Below, piece by piece: positions 17,764 through 30,350 of a stretch of DNA of 64,000 bases. The number at the start of each line of letters is the position of its first letter. Within the stretch, counting starts at the first letter, position 1. The stretch comes from Paraburkholderia hiiakae (GTDB taxonomy: Bacteria > Pseudomonadota > Gammaproteobacteria > Burkholderiales > Burkholderiaceae). Where the stretch lies: contig NZ_CAJHCQ010000031.1 of assembly GCF_904848665.1 (NCBI RefSeq), positions 1 through 64,000 of the forward strand, read 5' to 3'. The notes under the pieces were generated by a model. That model saw only the letters and a program-made list of their open reading frames with translations, did not search any database and had not been told where the DNA came from. A program made the position numbers and the translations under genes.

Positions 17764-17917
17764 TTTTTTTCTCCTTCAGGTTCAGATGAGAGTCAGTTCA
17801 AACTACACCCTTCGTCAAAACCCGCTTCCCGCGAACGCTTCTCACGGCGCACGCTGCGAAGCGGGCTATTCATCGGCGTACGCTGATCCCGCGCGCTTAC
17901 GCTAATGAATGCGGTAA

Positions 17918-17947
17918 GGCGCGCCGTGCCACGAGGCACAGCGCGCC
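17918..17947. repeat. Strong inverted repeat, 12 paired bases with one mismatch
   Basis: The arms are GGCGCGC-C-GTGCC (17918-17930) and GGCAC-A-GCGCGCC (17935-17947) around the tetraloop ACGA. There is no poly-T on either strand, so it is not an ordinary terminator. Confidence 0.8.
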
Positions 17948-18136
17948 AAGTCATTCCGGCGTCGGCTACCGACACCGGGCAACGTTCGTTGAAAGCGGCG
18001 ACTACATAGCCAGCGCGCTTTTCCGGGGGGAAGTTTGCCCATCCCTCTGAAGGGTTCGCAAAGTGCCTGTCACGTCGATGAGCCAACCTGGCTCCGGGCA
18101 TGCTTTGCATCAGGCGTTCCTGCTCCTAATCATCAT

Positions 18137-18169
18137 GCCGGTCGAGGCGGCTCGCGCGCCGCCTCCGGC
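18137..18169. repeat. GC-rich inverted repeat downstream of nrdB
   Basis: The arms GCCGG-tcg-AGGCGGC and GCCGCCT-CCGGC give 12 pairs with a three-base bulge and a six-base loop. It starts 35 bp past the nrdB stop on the - strand. It may end or protect the nrdB mRNA, but no T run follows. Confidence 0.65.
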
Positions 18170-18203
18170 AACCCCAATAGACTTGCACCGCAGTGCGCCC
18201 GGG

Positions 18204-19427
18204 TTACTCCCAGGACAGCGCACCGCCCGTCTGATATTCGATCACGCGCGTCTCGAAGAAGTTGCGTTCCTTCTTCAAGTCGATCATCTCGCTCATCCAC
18301 GGGAACGGATTCTCTTCGTTCGGGAACAGTTGATCGAGACCGATCTGCTGGCAACGGCGGTTGCAGATGAAGCGCAGATAGCTCTTGAACATCGATGCGT
18401 TCAGACCAAGCACGCCGCGAGGCATGGTGTCCTCGGCGTAGCGGTACTCGAGGTCGACCGCATGCTTGAACAGTTCGGTGATCTCCGCACGGAACGCCGG
18501 GGTCCACAGGTGCGGGTTTTCAAGCTTGATCTGGTTGATGAGGTCGATGCCGAAGTTGCAGTGCATCGACTCGTCGCGCAGGATGTATTGGTACTGCTCC
18601 GCGGCGCCGGTCATCTTGTTCTGGCGGCCGAGCGCCAGAATTTGCGTGAAGCCCACATAGAAGAACAGGCCTTCCATGATGCAGGCGAACACGATGAGCG
18701 ACTTGAGCAGGTTCTGGTCGGCTTCGAGCGTGCCGGTCTTGAACGCGGGATCGGTCAGCGTCTGGATGAACGGGATCAGGAACTCGTCCTTGTCGCGGAT
18801 CGACTTGACCTCGTGGTACGCGTTGAAGATCTCGCTCTCGTCCAGACCCAGCGACTCGACGATGTATTGATAGGCGTGCGTGTGGATCGCCTCTTCGAAC
18901 GCCTGGCGCAGCAGGAACTGGCGGCATTCGGGCGCCGTGATGTGCCGGTAGGTGCCGAGCACGATGTTGTTCGCGGCGAGCGAGTCGGCCGTCACGAAGA
19001 AACCGAGGTTACGCTTGACGATACGGCGCTCGTCCTCGGTCAGACCGTTCGGGTCCTTCCACAGGGCGATGTCGCGGGACATGTTGATTTCCTGCGGCAT
19101 CCAGTGGTTCGCGCAGCCCGCGAGGTATTTTTCCCAAGCCCACTTGTACTTGAACGGGACCAACTGATTCACGTCGGTCTGGCCGTTGATGATGCGCTTG
19201 TCGGCGACATTCACGCGCGCTTCGGTCGAGACCGGCGCTTGCGGCGGCGGTGCGACGGCGAAGTCGCTGGCGAAGATGTTGGTCGCCGTGGAAGCCTGAG
19301 GAGCGGAACGCAGACCAAACTGCACCTCGGCAGCCTGGACAGCCTGACCCGCGGGGTTGCGCATTGCGTTTTGCTGCGCACCGCTCGACGGAGTTACGGC
19401 CGTGATCTCGTCATCCCAGTTGAGCAT
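18204..19427 (-). CDS. nrdB: Class Ia ribonucleoside-diphosphate reductase, beta subunit
   Basis: NrdB holds the di-iron centre and tyrosyl radical that drives ribonucleotide reduction by NrdA. It has 407 residues. Iron ligands and the radical site are visible: Asp148 in FFVTADSLAANN, Glu179 and His182 with the radical Tyr186 in EEAIHTHAYQY, the central EGLFFYVGF helix, and DESMHCNFG with the second E-x-x-H. The first 75 or so residues are an Ala/Gln/Pro-rich extension. I chose ATG 19427 (MLNWDDEI) because GGTGA lies five bases before it; an in-frame ATG four codons upstream has no such site. nrdA lies upstream across an unusually long 549-bp gap. Confidence 0.97.
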   Translation of the reverse strand: MLNWDDEITAVTPSSGAQQNAMRNPAGQAVQAAEVQFGLRSAPQASTATNIFASDFAVAPPPQAPVSTEARVNVADKRIINGQTDVNQLVPFKYKWAWEKYLAGCANHWMPQEINMSRDIALWKDPNGLTEDERRIVKRNLGFFVTADSLAANNIVLGTYRHITAPECRQFLLRQAFEEAIHTHAYQYIVESLGLDESEIFNAYHEVKSIRDKDEFLIPFIQTLTDPAFKTGTLEADQNLLKSLIVFACIMEGLFFYVGFTQILALGRQNKMTGAAEQYQYILRDESMHCNFGIDLINQIKLENPHLWTPAFRAEITELFKHAVDLEYRYAEDTMPRGVLGLNASMFKSYLRFICNRRCQQIGLDQLFPNEENPFPWMSEMIDLKKERNFFETRVIEYQTGGALSWE

Positions 19428-19976
19428 AAATGTCACCATCAATTTAGATCGGTTTGTACCATCTTTTCGTGAGCGATAAAAGGGTTCGCACACGAAAAAT
19501 CCTGTTTTCGATTCGCGTTGCGACCTCGATACAACACTTTGTTATCGCATCGTGTCGATTGCGTCGCATGAGCACTGCGTAGAGAGCACTGCTTCGTCGT
19601 GCTCACTTCGCATGTGCGATGTGCTTCGAAGGTCTTCGCGACATCGAGAGCGTGTGTGAAAGACGGTGTTCGCCGCGCGCTTTTCGCTCGCGCTGCGAGT
19701 GCGTTTTCACTCGCCGCTCACTGCTTGCCGCGCGCGGCGCTAGAAGCTCGCGCGGCCTTAAGTCTTGTCCCTGCGCGAAACTCCAGGGATTCCTTCCTGT
19801 TGCCTCTTTCGCGTACTGCAACACGCGGGGTGCGAGTTGCCGGGAGAGTCGGCGCGCATTGCGCGCGCCTCTTTCGTTGTTACATCTCGCTACGACTTGC
19901 TACTGTTGACTACCGATGCTTCGGTCCTCGCATGATGCGCGCGGCGTTGCACCGCACGCATCATGCGCAGCCAGCT
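19428..19976. other. 549-bp gap between nrdA and nrdB; no protein gene supported
   Basis: Short open frames here lack ribosome sites and protein-like composition. A strong stem-loop begins 9 bp past the nrdA stop (19929-19967). The nrdB-proximal part is AT-richer and may hold a separate nrdB promoter, but I see no good hexamer pair and no NrdR-type box. Confidence 0.6.
19929..19967. repeat. Perfect 11-bp inverted repeat just downstream of nrdA
   Basis: CGCATGATGCG (19929-19939) and CGCATCATGCG (19957-19967) pair fully. Four more pairs follow after one mismatch (41-44 with 52-55 of the same hundred). No T run follows on the - strand. Confidence 0.85.
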
Positions 19977-22967
<2,991 letters not shown>

Positions 22968-23318
22968 GTGCAAAGCTCCTGGGTCCTGGAAAGGTGCGAA
23001 GAGAGTTCGCGGATTAGTACGGACGCCGACGCCGCGCCCCCGTGTGCGCGATCGATCGGGCGGAGAAAAAAGTCCAGCCTGGCGAGGCTGCCGGATGCGA
23101 CAAGGCAGATGAATCACGGACTGCTTCGGTCTTCATCGTGGATGTCGCGATCATTGGCTGTACCTTCTCTCTCGATTACAGCCGGTGCGCCGGTTCTCTC
23201 GGCCGACGGCACCGTACAAAGTTTCTGTTTTTTCTATGCTGGTAACGCGCGCGGCGCCTTGCTCGTGAAGCGGGGCGCCGCGGTACAACACAACATATGG
23301 TGTGAAGCCTTGTTTCGG
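22968..23318 (-). other. Long putative 5' leader of nrdA
   Basis: If the promoter at 23325-23352 is used, the transcript begins near 23318 and has a leader of about 350 bases. It includes an 8-bp perfect stem (GCGGCGCC 23251-23258 with GGCGCCGC 23274-23281). I recognise no riboswitch in it. Confidence 0.45.
23288..23303 (-). promoter_or_regulatory. NrdR box 1 upstream of nrdA
   Basis: The 16-mer ACACAACATATGGTGT is close to the palindromic NrdR consensus (roughly ACACwATATATwGTGT), with both half-sites ACAC and GTGT intact. Confidence 0.85.
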
Positions 23319-23334
23319 GTACAAAGTATAGTGG
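23319..23334 (-). promoter_or_regulatory. NrdR box 2 upstream of nrdA
   Basis: The 16-mer GTACAAAGTATAGTGG is a weaker match with the same layout. It starts exactly 31 bp after box 1, about three helical turns, which is the usual spacing of paired NrdR boxes. It contains the -10 hexamer of the nrdA promoter. Confidence 0.78.
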
Positions 23335-23352
23335 AAGAAACAAGACGATCAA
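23325..23352 (-). promoter_or_regulatory. Promoter for nrdA
   Basis: On the - strand, TTGATC (23347-23352) and TATACT (23325-23330) are separated by 16 bp. The -10 lies inside NrdR box 2, so repressor binding would block RNA polymerase. Confidence 0.72.
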
Positions 23353-23526
23353 ACGGCTTTTTTTGCTGGTCCTATCTTGACAAGACCGCAAGCCAAGCAG
23401 CGCGGGCCTTACCGGCCAACGCGCTTTCGAGTGGTCTGCGAGGCGCGCGCAAAGACCCTGCGTTTGCGCGCGAGACGTGCTTATTTCTTGTGCAGCCGGA
23501 GAGCGATTAGCCTGCGTTCAAACGCG

Positions 23527-24165
23527 TCACGAAGCCGCGTTCTGCGCATCGCGCCCCTGGATATAGGGGAAGCGAGCATCGGCGAGCTGCGTATCGTGTT
23601 TGAGGCGTGCCCAGTCGAAGTGTGGGCCGGGATCGGTTTTGCGCCCAGGAGCGATGTCCGAGTGGCCGGCCAGCGCCTCGATCGGATAGTGCGCGACGAG
23701 CGCCTTCACGAGCGCCGCGAGCGTGGCGTATTGCGCCGCCTCGAATGCCGTCGTATCGCTGCCTTCCAGCTCGATGCCGATGGCGAAATCGTTACAGCGC
23801 TCGCGCCCGAAGAAGCTCGATGCGCCCGCGTGCCAGGCGCGCTCGTCGCACGAGACGAATTGCTCGAGCGCGCCATCGCGATGAATGACGAAGTGCGCCG
23901 AGACGCGCACGCCGCGCAGGTTGGCGTCGAAGTACGGATGCGCGTCGCAGTCGAGGCGGTTGAGGAAAAGATCGGCGATCTCGGGGCCGCCGAATACGTT
24001 GGGCGGCAGGCTGATGTTGTGGACGACGATGAGCGTCGGCACGGCGCCTTGCGGGCGCGCCTCGAAGTTCGGCGAAGGCAGATGGCGCGCGCCCGGCACC
24101 CAGCCTTGCGCGTCGACTTCGTACGCGCGCGATCCTGGTATTTCTGGCGATGCAGCAGCGCTCAT
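23527..24165 (-). CDS. ampD: 1,6-anhydro-N-acetylmuramyl-L-alanine amidase
   Basis: AmpD is the cytosolic zinc amidase that cleaves peptide from anhydro-MurNAc during wall recycling and thereby affects beta-lactamase induction. It has 212 residues. The fold is N-acetylmuramoyl-L-alanine amidase type 2: zinc His in LIVVHNISLPPN, the conserved GIELEG segment, and GHSDIAPGRKTDPGPHFDW with the second His and the Asp ligand. There is no signal peptide, consistent with a cytosolic location. The ATG overlaps the stop of the upstream gene (ATGA). Its peptide product is the substrate of Mpl, also in this window. Confidence 0.96.
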   Translation of the reverse strand: MSAAASPEIPGSRAYEVDAQGWVPGARHLPSPNFEARPQGAVPTLIVVHNISLPPNVFGGPEIADLFLNRLDCDAHPYFDANLRGVRVSAHFVIHRDGALEQFVSCDERAWHAGASSFFGRERCNDFAIGIELEGSDTTAFEAAQYATLAALVKALVAHYPIEALAGHSDIAPGRKTDPGPHFDWARLKHDTQLADARFPYIQGRDAQNAAS

Positions 24166-24500
24166 CGTGCGGGACGATCCTGGGCCGTGGTGCGCGCGTC
24201 ATAGGCGCGCGCGTGCTCGGAACTGCAAAACGAGCGCTCGCCGGCATTCACCGATTCACTGCGGGGTGCATGCACCCCGCACTCGGCGCAGCGGACCATC
24301 GGCTCGGGCAGCGCGGCCTTGCCGCTCGCGCTCGTGCCGCCGCTCGTGCCGCCATTGGCATTGCGCGCGGCGCCCTGCCCCGGCTGTGCGCCTTGCCCGG
24401 GTTGAGCACCGGGACGCGACTGCGTCTGCGCACGGCGCAGCGCCTTGACGAACCACTGTCCGACCACGAACAGCAGAACGAGGAGAAAAATCTGTCTCAT
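24162..24500 (-). CDS. PP0621-like small membrane protein
   Basis: A 112-residue protein. The start at 24500 (MRQIFLLVLLFVVGQWFVKALRR) gives an immediate transmembrane helix (about 3-20). A Gly/Gln/Ala-rich linker (PGAQPGQGA twice) follows, then a small C-terminal Cys motif, RCAECGVHAP and RSFCSSEHARAY, which could bind zinc. Proteins of this type (PP0621 family in my recall) have no known function. The gene sits between the CcsA-family gene (22 bp upstream) and ampD (4-base overlap), so the three look like one transcript. Confidence 0.78.
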   Translation of the reverse strand: MRQIFLLVLLFVVGQWFVKALRRAQTQSRPGAQPGQGAQPGQGAARNANGGTSGGTSASGKAALPEPMVRCAECGVHAPRSESVNAGERSFCSSEHARAYDARTTAQDRPAR

Positions 24501-24522
24501 CGGAACACGCGACTCAAGCGAC

Positions 24523-25458
24523 TCAAACCACGGGGCGGTGCAGCAGCACCTCGAAGACGAAACGGCTGCCCACATAAGCAAGCAGCAACGCGATGAATGA
24601 CGCGATCACCCAGCGCAGCGCGGCGCGTCCGCGCCAGCCGGAAATCTTGCGCGCGGTGAGCAGCGCGCCGAACATCAGCCACGAAAGAATCGCGAAAACG
24701 GTCTTGTGATCGAGCGAAAGCGGCCGGTCGATCAACTGCTCGCTGAACATGATGCCGGAAACGAGCGTGGCCGTGAGCAGCACGAAGCCCGCGCCGATCA
24801 GGCGGAACAGCAGCTTCTCCATCGTGAGGAGCGGCGGCAACGTCTCGATCCAGTTCGAGAGCCAGCCGCCACCGCGATTGCTCGCGTTGCGCTGGAATCC
24901 GGCGCCCTTGAGCGCGTGTAGCCGGCGCTCGACAGCGAGCATCAGCACCGCGTGCAACGCGGCGATCGCAAAGAGCCCATAGGCGACGTTCGCGATGACG
25001 AAGTGCAACTTGAACATGGGCGCCGCCGCATAGGGCAGCACGCGCACCCCGCCGAATACGAGCGGCAGGATCGACGCGACCGCGGCCAGCGGCAGCAGCA
25101 AAAGACGCAGGCCGTCGAGCGCAAAGAAAAAGCTCTCGATCCAGTAGATGCCGGCGCCGAGCCAGAACATGGCCGACAACGCGAAGGCGAAGCCGAACAC
25201 CATTTCGTTGGCTGGGAAAATCGTCATGTGCAGGAGCACGCCGTGCGCGGCGAGCGCGACAAAGAGCAGCGCGCGCGAAAGCGGGCCGAAGGTCCGCGCA
25301 CGCAGGGCGTCACCACCCAGGCCCGCGCCGAGCGTCACCGGCACGGGCGGCACGCTGCCAAGCAGCGGCGCGGTGCCCGCGCGGCGCAGCGCGCGCCAGT
25401 CGGCAGCGCACAATCCGCCGTACAGGAGCACGGTGAGGGCATACAGTACAATATCCAT
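24523..25458 (-). CDS. CcsA/YpjD-family cytochrome c assembly-type membrane protein
   Basis: A 311-residue integral membrane protein with about eight hydrophobic helices and the CcsA/HemX-like pattern. Conserved His residues appear in AAHGVLLHM, FKLHFVIAN and LDHKTVFAILSW, which could contact haem. The short stand-alone form matches the YpjD-like members often found next to ffh in proteobacteria, and indeed ffh is divergent here. A direct role in cytochrome c maturation is inference only. No ribosome site is seen before the ATG; a TATAGT hexamer ends 11 bases upstream, suggesting a very short leader. Confidence 0.85.
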   Translation of the reverse strand: MDIVLYALTVLLYGGLCAADWRALRRAGTAPLLGSVPPVPVTLGAGLGGDALRARTFGPLSRALLFVALAAHGVLLHMTIFPANEMVFGFAFALSAMFWLGAGIYWIESFFFALDGLRLLLLPLAAVASILPLVFGGVRVLPYAAAPMFKLHFVIANVAYGLFAIAALHAVLMLAVERRLHALKGAGFQRNASNRGGGWLSNWIETLPPLLTMEKLLFRLIGAGFVLLTATLVSGIMFSEQLIDRPLSLDHKTVFAILSWLMFGALLTARKISGWRGRAALRWVIASFIALLLAYVGSRFVFEVLLHRPVV

Positions 25459-25469
25459 ATTCGAAGTTT

Positions 25470-25475
25470 ACTATA
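25470..25475 (-). promoter_or_regulatory. -10 element very close to the CcsA-family start
   Basis: TATAGT on the - strand ends 11 bases before the ATG at 25458. The start point would leave a leader of about 5 bases. No good -35 is seen. Confidence 0.5.
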
Positions 25476-25574
25476 GGCCCCCTGGCCGCGCGGCAAACAC
25501 ACAGAAGCGCGACGAAACGCGGCGCTTTCCCGTTTGGCGCGCGCGGGCCGGGCCGCACTGCTCACCGCCTCCCC

Positions 25575-26942
25575 ATGCTCGACAATCTCACTCAACGGAT
25601 GGCGCGCGTCGTCAAGACGCTGCGCGGCGAAGCCCGGCTGACCGAAGCCAATACGCAGGAAATGCTGCGCGAGGTGCGTCTCGCGCTGCTCGAAGCGGAC
25701 GTGGCGCTGCCCGTCGTGCGCGAATTCATCGCCAAGGTGAAGGAAAAGGCGCTCGGCGAGGAAGTGATCGCCAGCCTCTCGCCAGGCCAGGCGCTCGTCG
25801 GCGTGGTGCAGCGCGAACTGACCGCCGTGATCGGCGGCGACTACGAAGGCAAGGCCGCCGAACTCGATCTAGCCGTCACGCCGCCTGCCGTCATCCTCAT
25901 GGCGGGCCTGCAGGGCGCGGGTAAAACCACCACGGTCGGCAAGCTCGCCAAGCTCCTGCGCGAGAAGTACAAGAAGAAGGTCCTCACCGTTTCGTGCGAC
26001 GTCTACCGCCCGGCCGCTATCGCGCAGTTGAAGACGGTGACGGAACAGGTCGGCGCCGACTTCTTCCCCTCGCAGCCGGACCAGAAGCCCGTCGAGATCG
26101 CTGCCGCCGCGGTCGATTGGGCCAAGCGCCACTATCACGACGTGCTGCTCGTCGACACGGCCGGCCGCCTCGGCATCGACGAGGCGATGATGAACGAGAT
26201 CACCGCGCTGCACGCGTCGCTCAAGCCGGCTGAAACGCTGTTCGTGGTCGACGCGATGCTCGGCCAGGACGCGGTCAATACCGCGAAGGCGTTCAATGAC
26301 GCCCTGCCGCTCACCGGCGTCGTGCTCACCAAGCTCGACGGCGACTCGCGCGGTGGTGCGGCGCTCTCCGTGCGCCACATCACGGGCAAGCCGATCAAGT
26401 TCGTCGGCGTCGCGGAAAAGCTCGACGGCCTTGAGGTGTTCCACCCGGACCGCATGGCGAACCGTATTCTCGGCATGGGCGACATTCTCGCGCTCGTCGA
26501 GGAAGCGCAGCGCGGCGTGGACGTGCAGGCCGCGCAAAAGCTCGCCGACAAGGTCAAGAAGGGCGGCGACTTCGACCTCAACGACTTCCGCGCGCAGCTC
26601 TCGCAGATGAAGAACATGGGCGGCCTGTCGTCGCTCATGGACAAGCTGCCCGCCCAGTTCCAGCAGGCCGCCTCAGGCGCCGACATGGGCCAGGCCGAGA
26701 AGCAGATGCGCCGCATGGAAGGCATCATCAACTCGATGACGCCCGCCGAGCGCGCCAAGCCCGAACTCATCAAGGCCACGCGCAAGCGCCGCATCGCGGC
26801 GGGCGCGGGCGTGCAGGTTCAGGAAGTGAACCGCATGCTCAACCAGTACGACCAGATGCGCACCATGATGAAGAAGTTGAAGGGCGGCAATCTGCAAAAG
26901 ATGATGCGCGGCATGAAGGGCATGATGCCCGGCATGCGCTGA
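25575..26942 (+). CDS. ffh: Signal recognition particle protein Ffh (SRP54)
   Basis: Ffh binds 4.5S RNA and nascent signal or transmembrane sequences and delivers ribosomes to FtsY. It has 455 residues, the family norm. Domains are N (1-85), G (with GLQGAGKTTTVGKLA at 111-125, DTAGRLGID, and TKLDGDSRGGAALS), and the Met-rich M domain from about 300 with RRMEGIINSMTPAER and the C-terminal run of Met-Lys-Gly residues ending GMMPGMR. The start gives MLDNLTQRM as expected. It is divergent from the CcsA-family gene. Confidence 0.98.
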   Translation: MLDNLTQRMARVVKTLRGEARLTEANTQEMLREVRLALLEADVALPVVREFIAKVKEKALGEEVIASLSPGQALVGVVQRELTAVIGGDYEGKAAELDLAVTPPAVILMAGLQGAGKTTTVGKLAKLLREKYKKKVLTVSCDVYRPAAIAQLKTVTEQVGADFFPSQPDQKPVEIAAAAVDWAKRHYHDVLLVDTAGRLGIDEAMMNEITALHASLKPAETLFVVDAMLGQDAVNTAKAFNDALPLTGVVLTKLDGDSRGGAALSVRHITGKPIKFVGVAEKLDGLEVFHPDRMANRILGMGDILALVEEAQRGVDVQAAQKLADKVKKGGDFDLNDFRAQLSQMKNMGGLSSLMDKLPAQFQQAASGADMGQAEKQMRRMEGIINSMTPAERAKPELIKATRKRRIAAGAGVQVQEVNRMLNQYDQMRTMMKKLKGGNLQKMMRGMKGMMPGMR

Positions 26943-27089
26943 TCCTGCGGGCCGCGCTGCGCACATCGCGCGCACGGCGGCCCCACTCGACGCGGCGCGC
27001 GACGGACCAAATGCGCGGGTTTATGCTGTAGCGCGCGCCGCCGTTATTTTCCACACTTCAATAGCTACAGCCACCTTCCCGCCAGAGTC

Positions 27090-27641
27090 ATGAATCGCGA
27101 AGAAGCCCTGCACATTTTCCGCCACTCCGAAGAGATCGTTTCGGAGGGCGACGTCAATGCGTCGATCGGCCGGATGGCCGAAGCCATCCGCGCCGAGATC
27201 AACGAGGACTTCCCGCTCGTGCTGTCGGTGATGGGCGGCGCCGCCGTGTTCACCGGCATGCTCCTGCCGCACCTCGACTTCCCGCTCGAATTCGACTATA
27301 TCCACCTCACGCGCTACCGCAACGCCATCAAGGGTAGCGCCGAGATGCAATGGCGTGTGGCGCCGCGCGAGTCGGTGAAAGACCGCGTGGTGCTCGTGCT
27401 CGACGACATCCTCGACGAAGGCGAGACCATGGCCGCGATTCGCGACCGCATCATGGACATGGGCGCGAAGCGTTTCCTCTCGGCCGTGCTGTGCGAGAAG
27501 ACCCTCACGAAGGCCAAGCCGCTGCATCCCGATTACTGCGGGTTTTCGGTGCCGGACCGCTACGTGTTCGGCTGCGGCATGGACGCCAAGGGTTACTGGC
27601 GCAATCTGCCGACCATCCGTGCGCTGACCGAAGGCGCGTGA
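27090..27641 (+). CDS. Hypoxanthine-guanine phosphoribosyltransferase-type enzyme
   Basis: A 183-residue type I phosphoribosyltransferase that salvages purine bases to nucleotides with PRPP. The PRPP-binding loop is VVLVLDDILDEGETMAA (about 104-120), with the acidic pair DD. The N-terminus begins MNREEALHIFRHSEEI, as in the betaproteobacterial hypoxanthine-guanine group (hpt-like). The metal/pyrophosphate loop near YIHLTRYRN differs from E. coli Hpt. Exact base preference is not decided by sequence. A strong bidirectional terminator follows at 27671-27698, shared with the convergent marC. Confidence 0.88.
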   Translation: MNREEALHIFRHSEEIVSEGDVNASIGRMAEAIRAEINEDFPLVLSVMGGAAVFTGMLLPHLDFPLEFDYIHLTRYRNAIKGSAEMQWRVAPRESVKDRVVLVLDDILDEGETMAAIRDRIMDMGAKRFLSAVLCEKTLTKAKPLHPDYCGFSVPDRYVFGCGMDAKGYWRNLPTIRALTEGA

Positions 27642-27670
27642 AGCGCGCGTCGACGTTCTGAAGCGCCATG

Positions 27671-27698
27671 AAAAAAGCAGCCCGCGGGCTGCTTTTTT
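27671..27698. terminator. Bidirectional intrinsic terminator
   Basis: AAAAAAGCAGCCCG pairs with CGGGCTGCTTTTTT (27671-27684 with 27685-27698), with T6 on both strands. It separates the phosphoribosyltransferase gene from marC. Confidence 0.93.
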
Positions 27699-27727
27699 AT
27701 TGCCTGCGACGCTCGCTGCATGCAGCG

Positions 27728-28327
27728 TCAGAGGTGATGCACAAAGGTAGCGATGCCCGCGAGGATCATCTCCACCGATATCGCCACGAGCACGAGGCCC
27801 ATCAGCCGCTCGAAGGCCGTCACTACACGCTCGCCCAGCCACTGCTGGATGCGCTCCGCCATCACGAGCACGATCGCGCAGATCACCATCGTCACGACGA
27901 GCGCCGCCACCCATTCATACAGTTTGCCAGGCGCCTGCGAGGTGAGCAGCATGACCGTGGCGAGCGCCGAAGGCCCCGCGAGTGCGGGAATGGCGAGCGG
28001 CACGATGAGCGGCTCGCCGCCCTTGTCGGCGCCGCCGAACGGGCCGCCCGGATGCGGAAAGATCATGCGCAGCGCGATGAGGAACAGCACGATGCCGCCG
28101 CCGATACGCAGCGACGTGTCCGTGAGCCCCATCATGCGCAGGAAGCTGTTGCCCGCAACCATGAAGATGAGCAGAATCACGAACGCAATCGCGACCTCGC
28201 GCAGGATCACGATCGCGCGGCGCTGCTGGGCAACGCCGCGCAGGCAAGTGATGAAGAGCGGAATGTTACCGAGCGGGTCGGTGATGAGGAGCAGCAGAAC
28301 CGTAGCGGACAGAAAACTGTACTCCAC
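27728..28327 (-). CDS. MarC-family integral membrane protein
   Basis: A 199-residue protein with about six transmembrane helices. It starts with GTG (MEYSFLSATVLLLLI), preceded by AAAGGAG at ten bases. The family signature DPLGNIPLFI appears near the N-terminus (about 17-26), and a second related motif PLAIPALAGPSA lies in the middle, the internal symmetry expected for MarC/YchE proteins. No transport substrate is established for the family, and the old link to multiple antibiotic resistance has not held up in E. coli. It lies 35 bp downstream of proS on the same strand. Confidence 0.9.
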   Translation of the reverse strand: MEYSFLSATVLLLLITDPLGNIPLFITCLRGVAQQRRAIVILREVAIAFVILLIFMVAGNSFLRMMGLTDTSLRIGGGIVLFLIALRMIFPHPGGPFGGADKGGEPLIVPLAIPALAGPSALATVMLLTSQAPGKLYEWVAALVVTMVICAIVLVMAERIQQWLGERVVTAFERLMGLVLVAISVEMILAGIATFVHHL

Positions 28328-28362
28328 GTTCGCAGCGCTCCTTTAACCGTGATGGATCGTCG

Positions 28363-30099
<1,737 letters not shown>

Positions 30100-30312
30100 T
30101 CAAATTTTCCAAAAGCGGCGGCCCGGTGCAGACCGCCCGAAGAAGTGACCAACGGAGGAGTTCACGAACCCGCCATTATGACAACGCGCCAACTGCCGCG
30201 CCGATGACGCCGGCCGGATTCGAAGCCGATCGCGCCCCTAGACCGTTTTGCGCGGTCGCGGCCATTCGCTCAACTTTCCGGACGGCGGGTGCGTGAGGAC
30301 CGTTATCTGTTT

Positions 30313-30318
30313 ATAATC
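30313..30318 (+). promoter_or_regulatory. -10 element for rppH
   Basis: A perfect TATAAT lies 33 bases before the rppH ATG in the 251-bp gap between divergent proS and rppH. I see no convincing -35 at 16-18 bp. Confidence 0.6.
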
Positions 30319-30350
30319 AAAGCAATTTTAAAGGATTCGAAGGTGGTTGT

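Larger units (their letters stand above)
17764..18203. other. 440-bp gap between nrdB and the H1-like gene; no gene seen
   Basis: I find no convincing protein or known RNA gene. The left end holds the H1-like ribosome site and presumably its promoter, which I could not pin to consensus hexamers. Two strong stem-loops lie in the gap (17918-17947 and 18137-18169); neither has a T run. Confidence 0.6.

Noticed and set aside
17266..17886. A Leu/Ser/Arg-rich + strand frame opposite the H1-like gene
   Set aside because: It is the mirror of the Lys/Ala repeat and has no ribosome site.
19603..19909. Short open frames in the nrdA-nrdB gap
   Set aside because: They lack ribosome sites and protein-like composition, and both strands are equally open.
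23041..23280. Possible cobalamin riboswitch in the nrdA leader
   Set aside because: I could not find a B12 box or the needed paired elements, and class Ia reductase does not need cobalamin.
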